A DNA stretch of 37,479 nt from CAIRDP01 sp037134895 (GTDB lineage Bacteria > Bacteroidota > Bacteroidia > Bacteroidales > FEN-979): the NCBI GenBank assembly GCA_037134895.1, contig JBAXLI010000043.1:1-37479 (forward strand), given 5' to 3'. The number at the start of each line of letters is the position of its first letter. The first letter of the stretch is position 1. Under the pieces are notes generated by a model. It made no database searches, was not told the DNA's origin, and saw only the letters and a program-made list of their open reading frames with translations. Position numbers and translations under genes: made by a program. Shown here piece by piece: positions 1 to 8,335 of the stretch.

Positions 1-131
1 ATTGGGCAGAGAATTACAAGCCGGGCAAGATCCTTTTCATCGATGTTGACAATCTCAAATTCAGCGAAAGCAGCGAACAGCTCGGCATTGTCATTGATAA
101 GGTGACAGCTGAGCTGCACGGACTGTTCTAA
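1..131 (+). CDS. Deoxynucleoside kinase, C-terminal fragment (5' end outside window)
   Basis: An open frame enters from the left edge (first full codon at position 3) and ends with TAA at 129-131, giving 42 residues. The fragment contains KILFIDVDNLKF and ends in AELHGLF. From memory this matches the extreme C-terminus of the deoxyadenosine/deoxyguanosine kinase family of Bacteroidota, which phosphorylates salvaged deoxynucleosides with ATP. The catalytic P-loop and lid lie outside the window, so the assignment rests only on this tail. The next gene, kdsB, starts 11 bases downstream on the same strand, so the two are probably co-transcribed. Confidence 0.7.
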   Translation, partial: WAENYKPGKILFIDVDNLKFSESSEQLGIVIDKVTAELHGLF

Positions 132-142
132 TCCCTTTTATT

Positions 143-889
143 TTGAAAGTCCTTGGTGTAATACCGGCACGTTATGCGTCGACCAGGTTTCCTGGCAAGC
201 CACTTGTAATGATTGACGGGAAGAGCATGATCTGCAGGGTTTATGAGCAGGCGCAGAAGTGTTCCAGCCTGTCTGAGGTAATTGTTGCCACCGATGAGAG
301 CAGTATTGAAAACCATGTCAGACTCTTCGGCGGAAAGGTTATGATGACATCGGCCAGTCATAAAAGCGGGACGGAGCGCTGTGCTGAAGTTGCATCGAAG
401 CTTTTTGAGAGCCACAGGGATTTCGATGTGATCGTGAACATACAGGGAGATGAGCCTTATATAGATCCTGAGCAGATCGGGCAGGTTATTTCCTGTTTTG
501 CGGATGAGCATACCCTGATTGCAACCCTGATGAAAAGAATCAAATCGGAGGCCGAACTTGATAGTTCGTCGGTCGTGAAAATCCTTGCCGGCCTCAATGG
601 GAAGGCTCTGTATTTCAGCCGGGCAGTAATCCCCTTTGTGAGGGATGCTGAAAAGAGCAACTGGCTGGGTCAATGTGATTTTTTCAAGCATATCGGAATA
701 TATGGTTACAAAACCGACACATTGATGAAGTTGGTGAAGCTGCCTCTTTCGCGTCTCGAAGCTGCCGAGTCCCTGGAACAGCTTCGCTGGCTTGACCATG
801 GCTATAGTATTGTCGTCAGGGAAACAGAGTACGAAAGCATCGCCATCGATGTTCCCGCCGATTTATTAAAACTTACTAACAGGGAGTAA
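143..889 (+). CDS. kdsB: 3-deoxy-manno-octulosonate cytidylyltransferase (CMP-Kdo synthetase)
   Basis: KdsB transfers CMP from CTP to Kdo, activating it for transfer to lipid A in the cytoplasm (EC 2.7.7.38). The 248-residue product has the usual family length. Visible motifs are the nucleotide-binding N-terminus IPARYASTRFPGKPL (about 7-21), VATDESSI (48-55), SHKSGTERCAE (72-82), NIQGDEP (99-105), RLEAAESLEQLRWLDHG and IAIDVP near the C-terminus. The start is a TTG at 143; it places the protein start exactly where the family begins, and no ATG is available there. No Shine-Dalgarno sequence is visible, as is common in Bacteroidota. It indicates an LPS/LOS with Kdo; rfaE2 at 23269-23766 supports a heptose-containing core. 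Confidence 0.97.
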   Translation: MKVLGVIPARYASTRFPGKPLVMIDGKSMICRVYEQAQKCSSLSEVIVATDESSIENHVRLFGGKVMMTSASHKSGTERCAEVASKLFESHRDFDVIVNIQGDEPYIDPEQIGQVISCFADEHTLIATLMKRIKSEAELDSSSVVKILAGLNGKALYFSRAVIPFVRDAEKSNWLGQCDFFKHIGIYGYKTDTLMKLVKLPLSRLEAAESLEQLRWLDHGYSIVVRETEYESIAIDVPADLLKLTNRE

Positions 890-936
890 GCCTGCAGCCA
901 TCTATTGTTTATCTTCGCGGCACGACTTTTTGTATT

Positions 937-2109
937 ATGGATATACGAGTTAACATAGCCCGTTTGCTGGAGGAGCATGATTGCGTGATACTGCCTGGTT
1001 TTGGCGGATTCATCGGCAATTACATGCCTGCCCGTATTGATCCGGTGGGCCATTCGTTTGTCCCTCCTTCGAAAAAGATCCTTTTTAATATCAACCTGAA
1101 ACAGAACGACGGTTTGTTGTACAACCGGCTTGTTACCGATGAAGGCATTTCTTATGAAGACGCCCTTTTGGCGGTAAATGAGATGATCACGGGCATCAGG
1201 CATAATCTGAAAAGCGGAAAGTCGTTTATTGTTCCTGAGGTAGGGAGGCTCTATTCAGGCAGTGAAGGGACGTTGCAGTTCGAGCAGGAAAAGGATTCAA
1301 ATCTCCTGCTGGATGCATTTGGTTTGCAAACCTTTGTTTCTCCTCCTGTCAGCAGGAATTCATATACTGACAGGTTTGAAAAGGTTCTGGTAACACAGCC
1401 AAAAGATAACCCGGGGAGCAGACGGCAGTTTCCGCGATCGCTGAAGTGGGCGGCAATGTTAGCTATTCCCATTGGCGCCGCTGCCATTATCGGGATAACC
1501 CAGTACGGCAAGCTCAGGAATCCCTCGGTAAACAATGCCGGGATTCTGAGTTCGGTGTTTTCACGTTTCTCTGAGTCTTCACTTGTTGAAAAGAAGGAAG
1601 CGCCTGCACACGGTCCGGAAACCAATTATGATTTCGGGGCAGTTCCTTCCATCTTCAATGAACAGTCTCAGGCAAGCCCGGCTGCTGCAGGTTCATCAGA
1701 TCCCGACATGGACATGATGGTGAACTCGACAAAGAAAACAGCAGAGCAGATTTCTGATAACAACAGTATAAGCGGGTCAACGGTAAAGGAAAACCCGCTG
1801 ATGGTCCCCGATGCAGATGAGAAATCATATTCCGGTTCATCTGAATCAAACCCGGCAGAAAATACCCAATCCATCAACACATCCGATAAATTTGCTATCA
1901 TCATAGGGGCGTTCAAGGTTGAGGAAAATGCTCATAAATGTGTTCAGGATGCCAGTTCAAAGGGGCTGAATGCGGGTATTTATGACCGTTCCAGAACAGG
2001 ACTTTATCGTGTAGCACTTACGACGACCAATATAGAGAAAGAAGCTGAAAGCCTTCTTCGCGATGCCAGGTCCAAAGGGTTCCAGGGTGCCTGGCTGCTT
2101 GCCAAATAG
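937..2109 (+). CDS. HU-CCDC81-like and SPOR domain-containing membrane protein
   Basis: This 390-residue protein has the architecture typical of Bacteroidota HU/SPOR proteins. Residues about 1-135 resemble the paired bacterial HU-CCDC81 domains (GFGGFIGNY at 21-29, FNINLKQNDGLL at 50-61, VPEVGRL at 99-105). A single membrane segment lies at about 170-189 (WAAMLAIPIGAAAIIGITQY). A low-complexity Ser/Asn-rich linker spans about 200-315. A SPOR domain occupies about 316-390 (FAIIIGAFKVEENA near its start). SPOR domains bind denuded peptidoglycan glycans at the division septum, so a role linking cytoplasmic HU-like domains to the septal wall is inferred; the exact function is not established. It lies between kdsB (47-base gap) and trmB (9-base gap). 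Confidence 0.85.
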   Translation: MDIRVNIARLLEEHDCVILPGFGGFIGNYMPARIDPVGHSFVPPSKKILFNINLKQNDGLLYNRLVTDEGISYEDALLAVNEMITGIRHNLKSGKSFIVPEVGRLYSGSEGTLQFEQEKDSNLLLDAFGLQTFVSPPVSRNSYTDRFEKVLVTQPKDNPGSRRQFPRSLKWAAMLAIPIGAAAIIGITQYGKLRNPSVNNAGILSSVFSRFSESSLVEKKEAPAHGPETNYDFGAVPSIFNEQSQASPAAAGSSDPDMDMMVNSTKKTAEQISDNNSISGSTVKENPLMVPDADEKSYSGSSESNPAENTQSINTSDKFAIIIGAFKVEENAHKCVQDASSKGLNAGIYDRSRTGLYRVALTTTNIEKEAESLLRDARSKGFQGAWLLAK

Positions 2110-2118
2110 ATATTCCCG

Positions 2119-2793
2119 GTGTCAAAGAAGAAGCTGATCCATTTTCGGGAGAATCTCACATTTCCATTTTTATTTCAATACAGGTATCATGAGATCAGGG
2201 ATGAATTTCCACTCCGAGGTTCCTGGAATGAAAATTTTTTCAGGAATTCCAATCCCGTTATACTTGAGCTTGGTTGCGGAAAAGGGGAATATACAGTGGG
2301 GCTGGCCAAAGAAAATCCGGATAGAAATTATATTGGTATCGATGTAAAAGGGGCAAGGCTCTGGAGGGGGTGCAAAACCGTACAAGAGGAAGATCTCAGG
2401 AACGTGGCTTTCATCCGCAGTCTTGTGAATAATGCAGAGTTTTTTTTCGGGAAATCTGAGGTTTCGGGAGTATGGATCACATTTCCGGATCCCCAGCCGG
2501 GTAAGGAAAGAAAGCGTCTCACCTCTCCCCGCTTTATGAATATGTACAGGAATATTTTAAAGGAAGCAGGGTTGGTTCACCTGAAGACCGACGACCTGGA
2601 TTATTTTAATTATACCCTGAAGGTTATATCAGATTATAACATTATACCTATTATTGCGACCACCGACCTGTACAATTCGGGAACCACTGAAGATGTGATG
2701 AAAGTGAAAACATATTATGAGAGTAAATGGCTGGAGGTTGGTAAAAAAATTTGTTACCTGAAGTTCAGCTTCAATAAACCTGAAAATGTCTGA
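2119..2793 (+). CDS. trmB: tRNA (guanine-N7-)-methyltransferase
   Basis: TrmB methylates G46 of tRNA variable loops using SAM (EC 2.1.1.33). The 224-residue product shows SAM motif I ELGCGKGEYTVGLA (50-63), motif II YIGIDVKGARLW (71-82), the family signature TFPDPQPGKERKRL (121-134, a form of TFPDPxPKxxxxxRRL) and HLKTDDLDYF further on. The N-terminus KKLIHFRENLTFPFLFQY resembles Bacteroidota TrmB. Translation starts with GTG at 2119. The gene sits 9 bases after the SPOR gene and 3 bases before the S46 peptidase, consistent with one transcript. Confidence 0.95.
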   Translation: MSKKKLIHFRENLTFPFLFQYRYHEIRDEFPLRGSWNENFFRNSNPVILELGCGKGEYTVGLAKENPDRNYIGIDVKGARLWRGCKTVQEEDLRNVAFIRSLVNNAEFFFGKSEVSGVWITFPDPQPGKERKRLTSPRFMNMYRNILKEAGLVHLKTDDLDYFNYTLKVISDYNIIPIIATTDLYNSGTTEDVMKVKTYYESKWLEVGKKICYLKFSFNKPENV

Positions 2794-2796
2794 CCC

Positions 2797-4962
2797 ATGC
2801 GAAGAGTTTACCTTGTTTTACTATGCAGTATTGTCGTGTTGCCCTGTTTGCTAAGGGCCGAAGAAGGCATGTGGCCTCCTGTTTTACTGAAGCAAAGGAT
2901 AGAGGAGATGCATAAGCTCGGGTTAAAGCTCAGCTCTGATGAGCTTTTTAATTCAGGCGGGAACTCGCTTAAAGATGCCATTGTTCAGTTTGGCGGCGGA
3001 TGTACGGGGGTACTGGTTTCGGAAAGCGGATTGCTTCTCACCAACCATCACTGCGGATTCGGTTCTATCCAGAAACTAAGCAGCCTTGAGCATGATTACC
3101 TGACCAAAGGATTCTGGGCGGAAAGGCTGGAAGATGAGCTTCCCAACCCGGGTCTTACCGTCACTTTTCTTATAAGTATGGAAGATGTCACTGCAAAGAT
3201 CCTGGATGGGATCAAAGCCGGCATGAACGAAAAGGAAAGAACCACTGTTATAAAAAAGAACACCGACAAAGTTGAAAAGGAAGCAGCAAAAAGCAGTGGT
3301 TATGAAGCGAAGGTTAAACCCTTTTATTACGGGAATATTTACTTTCTTTTCCTGAACGAGGTTTTCAGGGATGTGAGGCTTGTGGGAGCCCCGCCTTCGG
3401 ATATCGGAAGTTTCGGAGGAGATACGGATAACTGGGCCTGGCCGAGGCATACAGGGGATTTCTCCATGTTCAGGATATATTCATCAAAGGATAACAAACC
3501 GGCTGAGTATTCGAAGGATAATGTGCCTTACAAACCCAGGAAATATCTCCCTGTATCACTTCGGGGTATTGAAAAAGGTGACTTTACCATGGTTTTTGGT
3601 TATCCGGGAACTACAAAGGAATATCTCACATCGTATGGTGTCAGCCTGATTGCATTTCAGGAAAACCCTGTAAAAGTGTCATTCAGGCAACAGAGGCTTG
3701 ATATAATTGAAGCTGCGATGGCCTCCGCTGCCGGGACCAGGATACAGTATGCCTCAAAACGGGCCGGTATTGCCAATGGCTGGAAAAAAATGATGGGGGA
3801 GACAAAAGGCATAAAACGGCTTAACACTGTTGAGGAAAAGAAAAAGTTTGAGGAAAGGTTTTACACCTGGGCCAGTGCCGACACAGGAAGAGCTGAAAAA
3901 TACGCCAGGCTTTTCAGCAAAGCTGATTCTGTATACAAAAGGTTTTACCCTTATGACCTTGCGGGCATATACATCACTGAAGGGTTTCTGGGAGTTGAGC
4001 TGCTCAGGTATGCATCAAGCTACAAAGACATTGTGAAACTTGCATCACAGAAAGATGTCAAGGCTGAGGATCTGCAAAAAAATGCCGGGAAACTGAGGGT
4101 GGCAGCAAGAGCATTTTACAGGGATTACGATACCCGGGTCGACAGCAAGGTTGCAGAAGTTTTGCTCGGCATGATCTCAAAGGAGATGGATAATGCATTC
4201 AAGTCAGATTATTTTAAAGGCGTAGAGAAAAAACAAAAAGGCGAGTGGGCGGAATATATAAAGCGCCTGTTTTCAGGGTCGGTGTTTGCCGACAGCACAA
4301 AGATCATGGCCGTCCTTTCGAACCCGACTGTAAAAGCCGTTAAAAAGCTCAGCGCAGACCCGGCTTTTCTGCTGGCAGTATCGGCTTCGGATGTCATGGA
4401 TAAAAAAGTCAGTCCGGTTATCACTGAAAGCAACCGGACCATTGACAGTATCCAGAGGTTGTACCTTGAGGGGTTGATGCTTTTTACGCCGGGAAAGGAG
4501 TTTTATCCTGATGCAAATTCAACATTCAGGATTGCTTATGGCAAAGTGGATGATTACAGTCCGGCCGATGCAGTTGATTATAGTTATTATACAACAGTAA
4601 AAGGTATTCTTCAGAAAGAAGATGCGGGGATGTATGATTACGTGGTGGAACCGAAGCTGAAAGACCTTATAAACAAAGGGGATTTCGGGCAGTATGCCGA
4701 CAGGGATGGCAGTATGCATGTTGCGTTTACAGCTTCAAATCATACAACCGGTGGAAATTCGGGCAGCCCTGTTCTCGACGGGCAAGGCAGGCTGATAGGC
4801 TTGAACTTCGACAGGAACTGGGAGGGGACAATGAGCGACCTTCAGTATGATCCTCAGCAATGCAGGAATATTGTTCTCGATATCCGCTACTGTTTGTTCA
4901 TCATTGATCGGTTTGCCGGGGCAAGCCGCCTTATCTCCGAAATGAAGATCGTAAAGGACTAA
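2797..4962 (+). CDS. S46 family serine dipeptidyl-peptidase (DPP11-like, predicted Asp/Glu specificity)
   Basis: S46 peptidases are periplasmic exopeptidases that remove dipeptides from oligopeptides and let asaccharolytic Bacteroidota feed on protein. The 721-residue precursor has a signal peptide (about 1-21, VLLCSIVVLPCLLRA). The chymotrypsin-like triad is visible: His85 in LLLTNHHCGFGS, Asp221 in WPRHTGDFSMFR, and Ser655 in GGNSGSPVL. Residue 673, in LNFDRNWEGT, is Arg (AGG at 4813-4815). From memory of Porphyromonas gingivalis enzymes, Arg at 673 gives Asp/Glu preference (DPP11) whereas Gly gives hydrophobic preference (DPP7). The numbering falls exactly on 85, 655 and 673, which supports close alignment. 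The gene ends 5 bases from the convergent epimerase gene. Confidence 0.95.
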   Translation: MRRVYLVLLCSIVVLPCLLRAEEGMWPPVLLKQRIEEMHKLGLKLSSDELFNSGGNSLKDAIVQFGGGCTGVLVSESGLLLTNHHCGFGSIQKLSSLEHDYLTKGFWAERLEDELPNPGLTVTFLISMEDVTAKILDGIKAGMNEKERTTVIKKNTDKVEKEAAKSSGYEAKVKPFYYGNIYFLFLNEVFRDVRLVGAPPSDIGSFGGDTDNWAWPRHTGDFSMFRIYSSKDNKPAEYSKDNVPYKPRKYLPVSLRGIEKGDFTMVFGYPGTTKEYLTSYGVSLIAFQENPVKVSFRQQRLDIIEAAMASAAGTRIQYASKRAGIANGWKKMMGETKGIKRLNTVEEKKKFEERFYTWASADTGRAEKYARLFSKADSVYKRFYPYDLAGIYITEGFLGVELLRYASSYKDIVKLASQKDVKAEDLQKNAGKLRVAARAFYRDYDTRVDSKVAEVLLGMISKEMDNAFKSDYFKGVEKKQKGEWAEYIKRLFSGSVFADSTKIMAVLSNPTVKAVKKLSADPAFLLAVSASDVMDKKVSPVITESNRTIDSIQRLYLEGLMLFTPGKEFYPDANSTFRIAYGKVDDYSPADAVDYSYYTTVKGILQKEDAGMYDYVVEPKLKDLINKGDFGQYADRDGSMHVAFTASNHTTGGNSGSPVLDGQGRLIGLNFDRNWEGTMSDLQYDPQQCRNIVLDIRYCLFIIDRFAGASRLISEMKIVKD

Positions 4963-4967
4963 GCCAA

Positions 4968-5825
4968 TTAGCCGAACAGGTTAACAAGTGAATTGGTGAT
5001 CGTCGGGTAAGTGAAATGGAATCCTGATTCGGTGAGTTTCCCCGGAAGGACTTTACGCCCTTCGAGTAATACTGAAGCACCTTCACCATACAGCATGGTC
5101 ATTAAGCCTGAAGGAACTGACAGGAAGACCGGTTGTTTCAGAACTTTGCCGAAGGTTTTGCTGAAGTCCCGGTTGGTCACAGGGTAAGGGCTGACTACAT
5201 TTACGGGTCCCTGAACTGAAGGGTTCTCAATTATAAAAATAAATGCGTTGACCAGGTCTTTGATGTGGATGAATGAAATCCACTGATTCCCTTTTCCGAC
5301 AACAGCTCCGAGGCCCAGGCTGAAAGGCAGATGCATTTTATCAAGAGCTCCTCCATTGTCACCGAGAACCAGTCCCATCCTGGTGATTACCAACCTGCAA
5401 TCCGCAGACACTTTTAAAGCTTCCTGTTCCCATTCCCTGCAAACTTTTCCCAGGAAGCTGCCGGCAAAGGATGTGCTTTCATCGTCGTGGGTACCGGAAT
5501 TATCATAGATGTCGACAGCAGAAGCCGAGATCAGGAGACCTGGTTTCTGAACAGAGTGTGTGATAGCAGTTACGATCTTTCGTGTGGTATCAAGGCGGCT
5601 GCTGAGGATCTCATCTTTGTATTCTTTGTTCCATTTTTTTGAAATACCGGCACCAGCCAGGTTGATGATCACATCTGAGCCTTCGATCCTGCTCTGCCTG
5701 AATTCATCATCAGGCAGGCTCAATGATCCCCGGCTGATCGGTTTTACTGTCCAGCCCCTGGCCTGGAAAGCTCTGCTGAGGGCGGTACCAATAAAGCCGC
5801 CTGCACCGCTGATTGATATATTCAT
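4968..5825 (-). CDS. TIGR01777 family NAD(P)-dependent epimerase/SDR protein
   Basis: This 285-residue extended short-chain dehydrogenase belongs to the YfcH/SulA-like TIGR01777 family. It has the dinucleotide-binding GAGGFIG (7-13), NLAGAGISKKWNKEYK, and the family C-terminal DUF1731 region containing LLEGRKVLPGKLTESGF and ending at a conserved hydrophobic NLF. The substrate of this family is unknown; an NAD(P)-dependent sugar-nucleotide-like reaction is only inferred from the fold. The gene is alone on its strand, convergent with the S46 peptidase and divergent from mutA across a 153-base intergenic region. On its strand, TAACTTTAC at 5837-5845 is a one-mismatch version of the Bacteroidota -7 element, about 12 bases before the ATG. 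Confidence 0.9.
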   Translation of the reverse strand: MNISISGAGGFIGTALSRAFQARGWTVKPISRGSLSLPDDEFRQSRIEGSDVIINLAGAGISKKWNKEYKDEILSSRLDTTRKIVTAITHSVQKPGLLISASAVDIYDNSGTHDDESTSFAGSFLGKVCREWEQEALKVSADCRLVITRMGLVLGDNGGALDKMHLPFSLGLGAVVGKGNQWISFIHIKDLVNAFIFIIENPSVQGPVNVVSPYPVTNRDFSKTFGKVLKQPVFLSVPSGLMTMLYGEGASVLLEGRKVLPGKLTESGFHFTYPTITNSLVNLFG

Positions 5826-5914
5826 TACATTTTTTTGTAAAGTTACTAAACAATTGGGCCTGATCCCCGGTCCATTTTTTTTTCCGATAGGAATGCGGGC
5901 AGTTAATATTTATA

Positions 5915-5923
5915 TAAATTTGC
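5915..5923 (+). promoter_or_regulatory. Putative -7 element of the mutA promoter
   Basis: TAAATTTGC fits the Bacteroidota -7 consensus TAnnTTTGY exactly and lies in the AT-rich half of the epimerase/mutA intergenic region. The -33 position holds AATG (5892-5895), a poor match to TTTG. Transcription from here would give a leader of roughly 50 bases before the mutA ATG. Confidence 0.45.
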
Positions 5924-5978
5924 TTATCTTTACTATGAATTAAACCCATCAATCGGGCAACTGAACAGAACTGAAATC

Positions 5979-7877
5979 ATGGACAACAGCGAACTTAACG
6001 AAGCATTATTTACAGAATTTCCTGAAGTGACCACTGGTGAGTGGGAGAAAAAAATAATGGCAGATCTCAAAGGAGCTGACTATGCCAAAAAGCTCCTCTG
6101 GGATACAGGAGAAGGATTCCTGGTGAAACCATACTACCGTACTGAAGATCTGGAAGGGCTGGAATATCTTGTCAGGCTTAAGAAAGATCAACCGGCGATA
6201 TCCGGGCAGGGCCAGGGAAATAACTGGATCATAAGGCAGGACATTCTGACTTCCGATATTACTGAAGCCAATCGTCTGGCTATTGATGCTGTTGCTCATG
6301 GAGCGAATGCAGTGGGGTTGAATGCAAAGGAGATCACCACGCATAAGCAGATGACGACCCTTCTCCAGGGTATCAACCTTGCAAAGACATGGGTCTATTT
6401 CATAGCCTCCAAGTCATATCCGCTTACCCTTGAACTCTACATTTATGAAATGACTTCGGGGAACCTGAACGGGGGCAATTTACAGGGAGGTCTCAATTTT
6501 GATCCTCTTTCATTCCTGTTACTGAAGGGTGATTTCTATGTTAACTTCAGTAACAACCTTGAAGAGGCTGAATACCTTATCAATACGATCAGCAAGCGCC
6601 TGCCTCAATTCAGATCGCTGACTGTGAATGCCCATGTTTTCCAGAACTCCGGGTCAACCCTTGTGCAGGAGCTGGCTTTCAGTCTGGCTTCAGGAAACGA
6701 ATACCTTAATGCTCTTACTTCAAAAGGCATATCCATTGATTCCCTGGCCCGCAAAATGATTTTCCACTATGCCTGCGGTCCGAATTATTTTATGGAGATT
6801 GCCAAACTGAGGGCTGCGAGGATATTATGGGCCAAGGTTGTCGAACAATATAAACCCTCCGGCCAGGAATCCCTGAGGATGTTCATTCATGCCTCTACTG
6901 CAGAATGGAATAAAACCGTTTATGATCCTTATGTAAACATGCTGCGGACAACCACTGAAGGCATGTCGGCTGCGATCGGGAATACCGATTCCCTGTCAAT
7001 CGGCGCTTTTGATACTGCATTCAGGAATCCGGAAGGTTTTTCATCAAGGATCGCCAGGAATCAGCAACTCATTTTCAAGGAAGAGGCTTACCTGGACAGG
7101 ATCAGCGATCCTGCCGCAGGGGCATATTATATTGAAAGACTTACCGACAGCCTTGCACAGCATGCCTGGGAGCTTTTCAGGAAGGTGGAGTCAATGGGAG
7201 GTATGATTGAAGCTGTGAAGGCGGGCTTTATCCAGGACGAAATTGAGAAAAACCGTCTTCAGAAAGAAGCTGACCTGGCCCAGAGAAAAGCCATCCTTAT
7301 CGGTACCAACCAATTTCCAGAATCTCATGAGATGATGCTTGGGAAAATTGAAGTGAGCACACCTGGCAATAAACAAGAAAGCAGTACTTTCAAAACGTTA
7401 CGTCCATTTCGGGTTTCCCTGCCAATCGAAGAACTCAGGCTTGCCACGGAAGAATTTACCAAAAATGGCAATCACAGGCCTGAGGTATTCCTGTTCACAT
7501 TTGGCAATGTTGCCATGATGAGGGCCAGGGCAGGTTTTGCTGCAAATTTTTTCGGATGTGCCGGATTTGCAGTTACCGACAATCCTGGTTTTTCAAGTAT
7601 TGAAGAAGGAATACAGGCAGTAATTGATAAGTCTCCCGATATTGTTGTACTTTGCAGTTCCGATGAAGAATATGAAGATCTGGCTTCAGCGGGGGTGCCG
7701 GAGATGAAAGCAGTCTTACCAAAAATTATTGTTGTAGTTGCAGGATATCCTAAAGAGAAGATCGATATATTAAAAAATACCGGTGTTGATGAGTTTATTC
7801 ATGTTCGAAGCAATTTGCTGGAGAGCTTGAAAAAATTCAGCATCCAGCTTGGTATTACTTCTCATAAACCAATATAA
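5979..7877 (+). CDS. mutA: Methylmalonyl-CoA mutase, small (beta) subunit
   Basis: MutA is the non-catalytic partner of MutB in the adenosylcobalamin enzyme that interconverts succinyl-CoA and methylmalonyl-CoA, in propionate formation or use. The 632-residue length is normal. It has the mutase TIM-barrel region (FHYACGPNYFMEIAKLRAAR around 260-280, EAYLDRISDPAAGAYY around 365-380) and a C-terminal flavodoxin-like domain from about 490. The cobalamin motif DxHxxG is absent: the equivalent stretch reads GNVAMMRARAGFAANFFG. That loss is normal for the small subunit and is not decay. Normally mutB follows directly; here a receiver, a hybrid kinase and a porin lie between them, the first starting 12 bases downstream. 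Confidence 0.95.
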   Translation: MDNSELNEALFTEFPEVTTGEWEKKIMADLKGADYAKKLLWDTGEGFLVKPYYRTEDLEGLEYLVRLKKDQPAISGQGQGNNWIIRQDILTSDITEANRLAIDAVAHGANAVGLNAKEITTHKQMTTLLQGINLAKTWVYFIASKSYPLTLELYIYEMTSGNLNGGNLQGGLNFDPLSFLLLKGDFYVNFSNNLEEAEYLINTISKRLPQFRSLTVNAHVFQNSGSTLVQELAFSLASGNEYLNALTSKGISIDSLARKMIFHYACGPNYFMEIAKLRAARILWAKVVEQYKPSGQESLRMFIHASTAEWNKTVYDPYVNMLRTTTEGMSAAIGNTDSLSIGAFDTAFRNPEGFSSRIARNQQLIFKEEAYLDRISDPAAGAYYIERLTDSLAQHAWELFRKVESMGGMIEAVKAGFIQDEIEKNRLQKEADLAQRKAILIGTNQFPESHEMMLGKIEVSTPGNKQESSTFKTLRPFRVSLPIEELRLATEEFTKNGNHRPEVFLFTFGNVAMMRARAGFAANFFGCAGFAVTDNPGFSSIEEGIQAVIDKSPDIVVLCSSDEEYEDLASAGVPEMKAVLPKIIVVVAGYPKEKIDILKNTGVDEFIHVRSNLLESLKKFSIQLGITSHKPI

Positions 7878-7889
7878 TACCGAGAGTTT

Positions 7890-8309
7890 ATGGATCAAAA
7901 CCAGACGTTGAAAAGCAGTGGCAAGCCAGAGGAAAGGAAGCTGACAATTCTAGTTGTTGAAGACAATGCAATTAATCTCAGGCTTATCACTGCAGCCCTT
8001 ACCAGGGCGGGGCATAATGTTGACAGCGCCACTGACGGACAGATTGCACTTGAAAAATTCAGGGCAAACTCGTATGATGCTATTTTAATGGATATCATGA
8101 TGCCGGTTATGGATGGACTGACTGCCACAAGAGAGATCCGAAAGCTGGAATCTGCCCGGCACAGTGAGCATGCAAAGCGTGTGAAAATAATTGCAATCAC
8201 TGCGAATGCCTTTGAGGATGACAGGAATAAATTTTTTGAATCCGGAATGGATTTTTACATGAATAAACCAATAGAGATTGAGGAGTTGAACAGGATACTT
8301 CAGCTATAA
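7890..8309 (+). CDS. Stand-alone receiver (CheY-like) response regulator
   Basis: This 139-residue protein is a single receiver domain after a short polar N-terminal tail of about 17 residues. The acidic pocket is VVEDN (E24, D25), the phosphoacceptor Asp68 lies in LMDIMMPVMDG, Thr104 in AITANAF and Lys126 in MNKPIE. There is no output domain, so it must act through protein contacts or as a phosphate shuttle or sink. The pattern MDG-x-TATREIRK ... KRVKIIAIT closely resembles the second receiver of the hybrid kinase encoded next (26-base gap), suggesting common origin or pairing with that kinase. It begins 12 bases after mutA. Confidence 0.93.
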   Translation: MDQNQTLKSSGKPEERKLTILVVEDNAINLRLITAALTRAGHNVDSATDGQIALEKFRANSYDAILMDIMMPVMDGLTATREIRKLESARHSEHAKRVKIIAITANAFEDDRNKFFESGMDFYMNKPIEIEELNRILQL

Positions 8310-8320
8310 CGAATTATCCC

Positions 8321-8334
8321 AAAAAAGGGGGGGG
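8321..8334 (+). repeat. A6G8 homopolymer tract before the hybrid kinase start
   Basis: Six A residues (8321-8326) are followed by eight G residues (8327-8334), one base before the TTG start codon of the kinase at 8336. Both flanking coding frames are intact. The tract lies outside both genes, so a length change would alter the translation-initiation region rather than a reading frame. Confidence 0.7.
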
Positions 8335-8335
8335 C

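Noticed and set aside
128..799. Long minus-strand open frame (223 codons) opposite kdsB
   Set aside because: It lies wholly opposite a clear kdsB and has no recognisable domain; a shadow of the real gene.
7470..7877. MutA as a broken mutase because its DxHxxG cobalamin motif is missing
   Set aside because: The small subunit of heterodimeric methylmalonyl-CoA mutase normally lacks this motif; length and fold regions are intact.
8310..8335. Slippage in the A6G8 tract fusing the receiver to the hybrid kinase
   Set aside because: The receiver stop codon (8307-8309) precedes the tract, so changes in its length cannot join the two frames.
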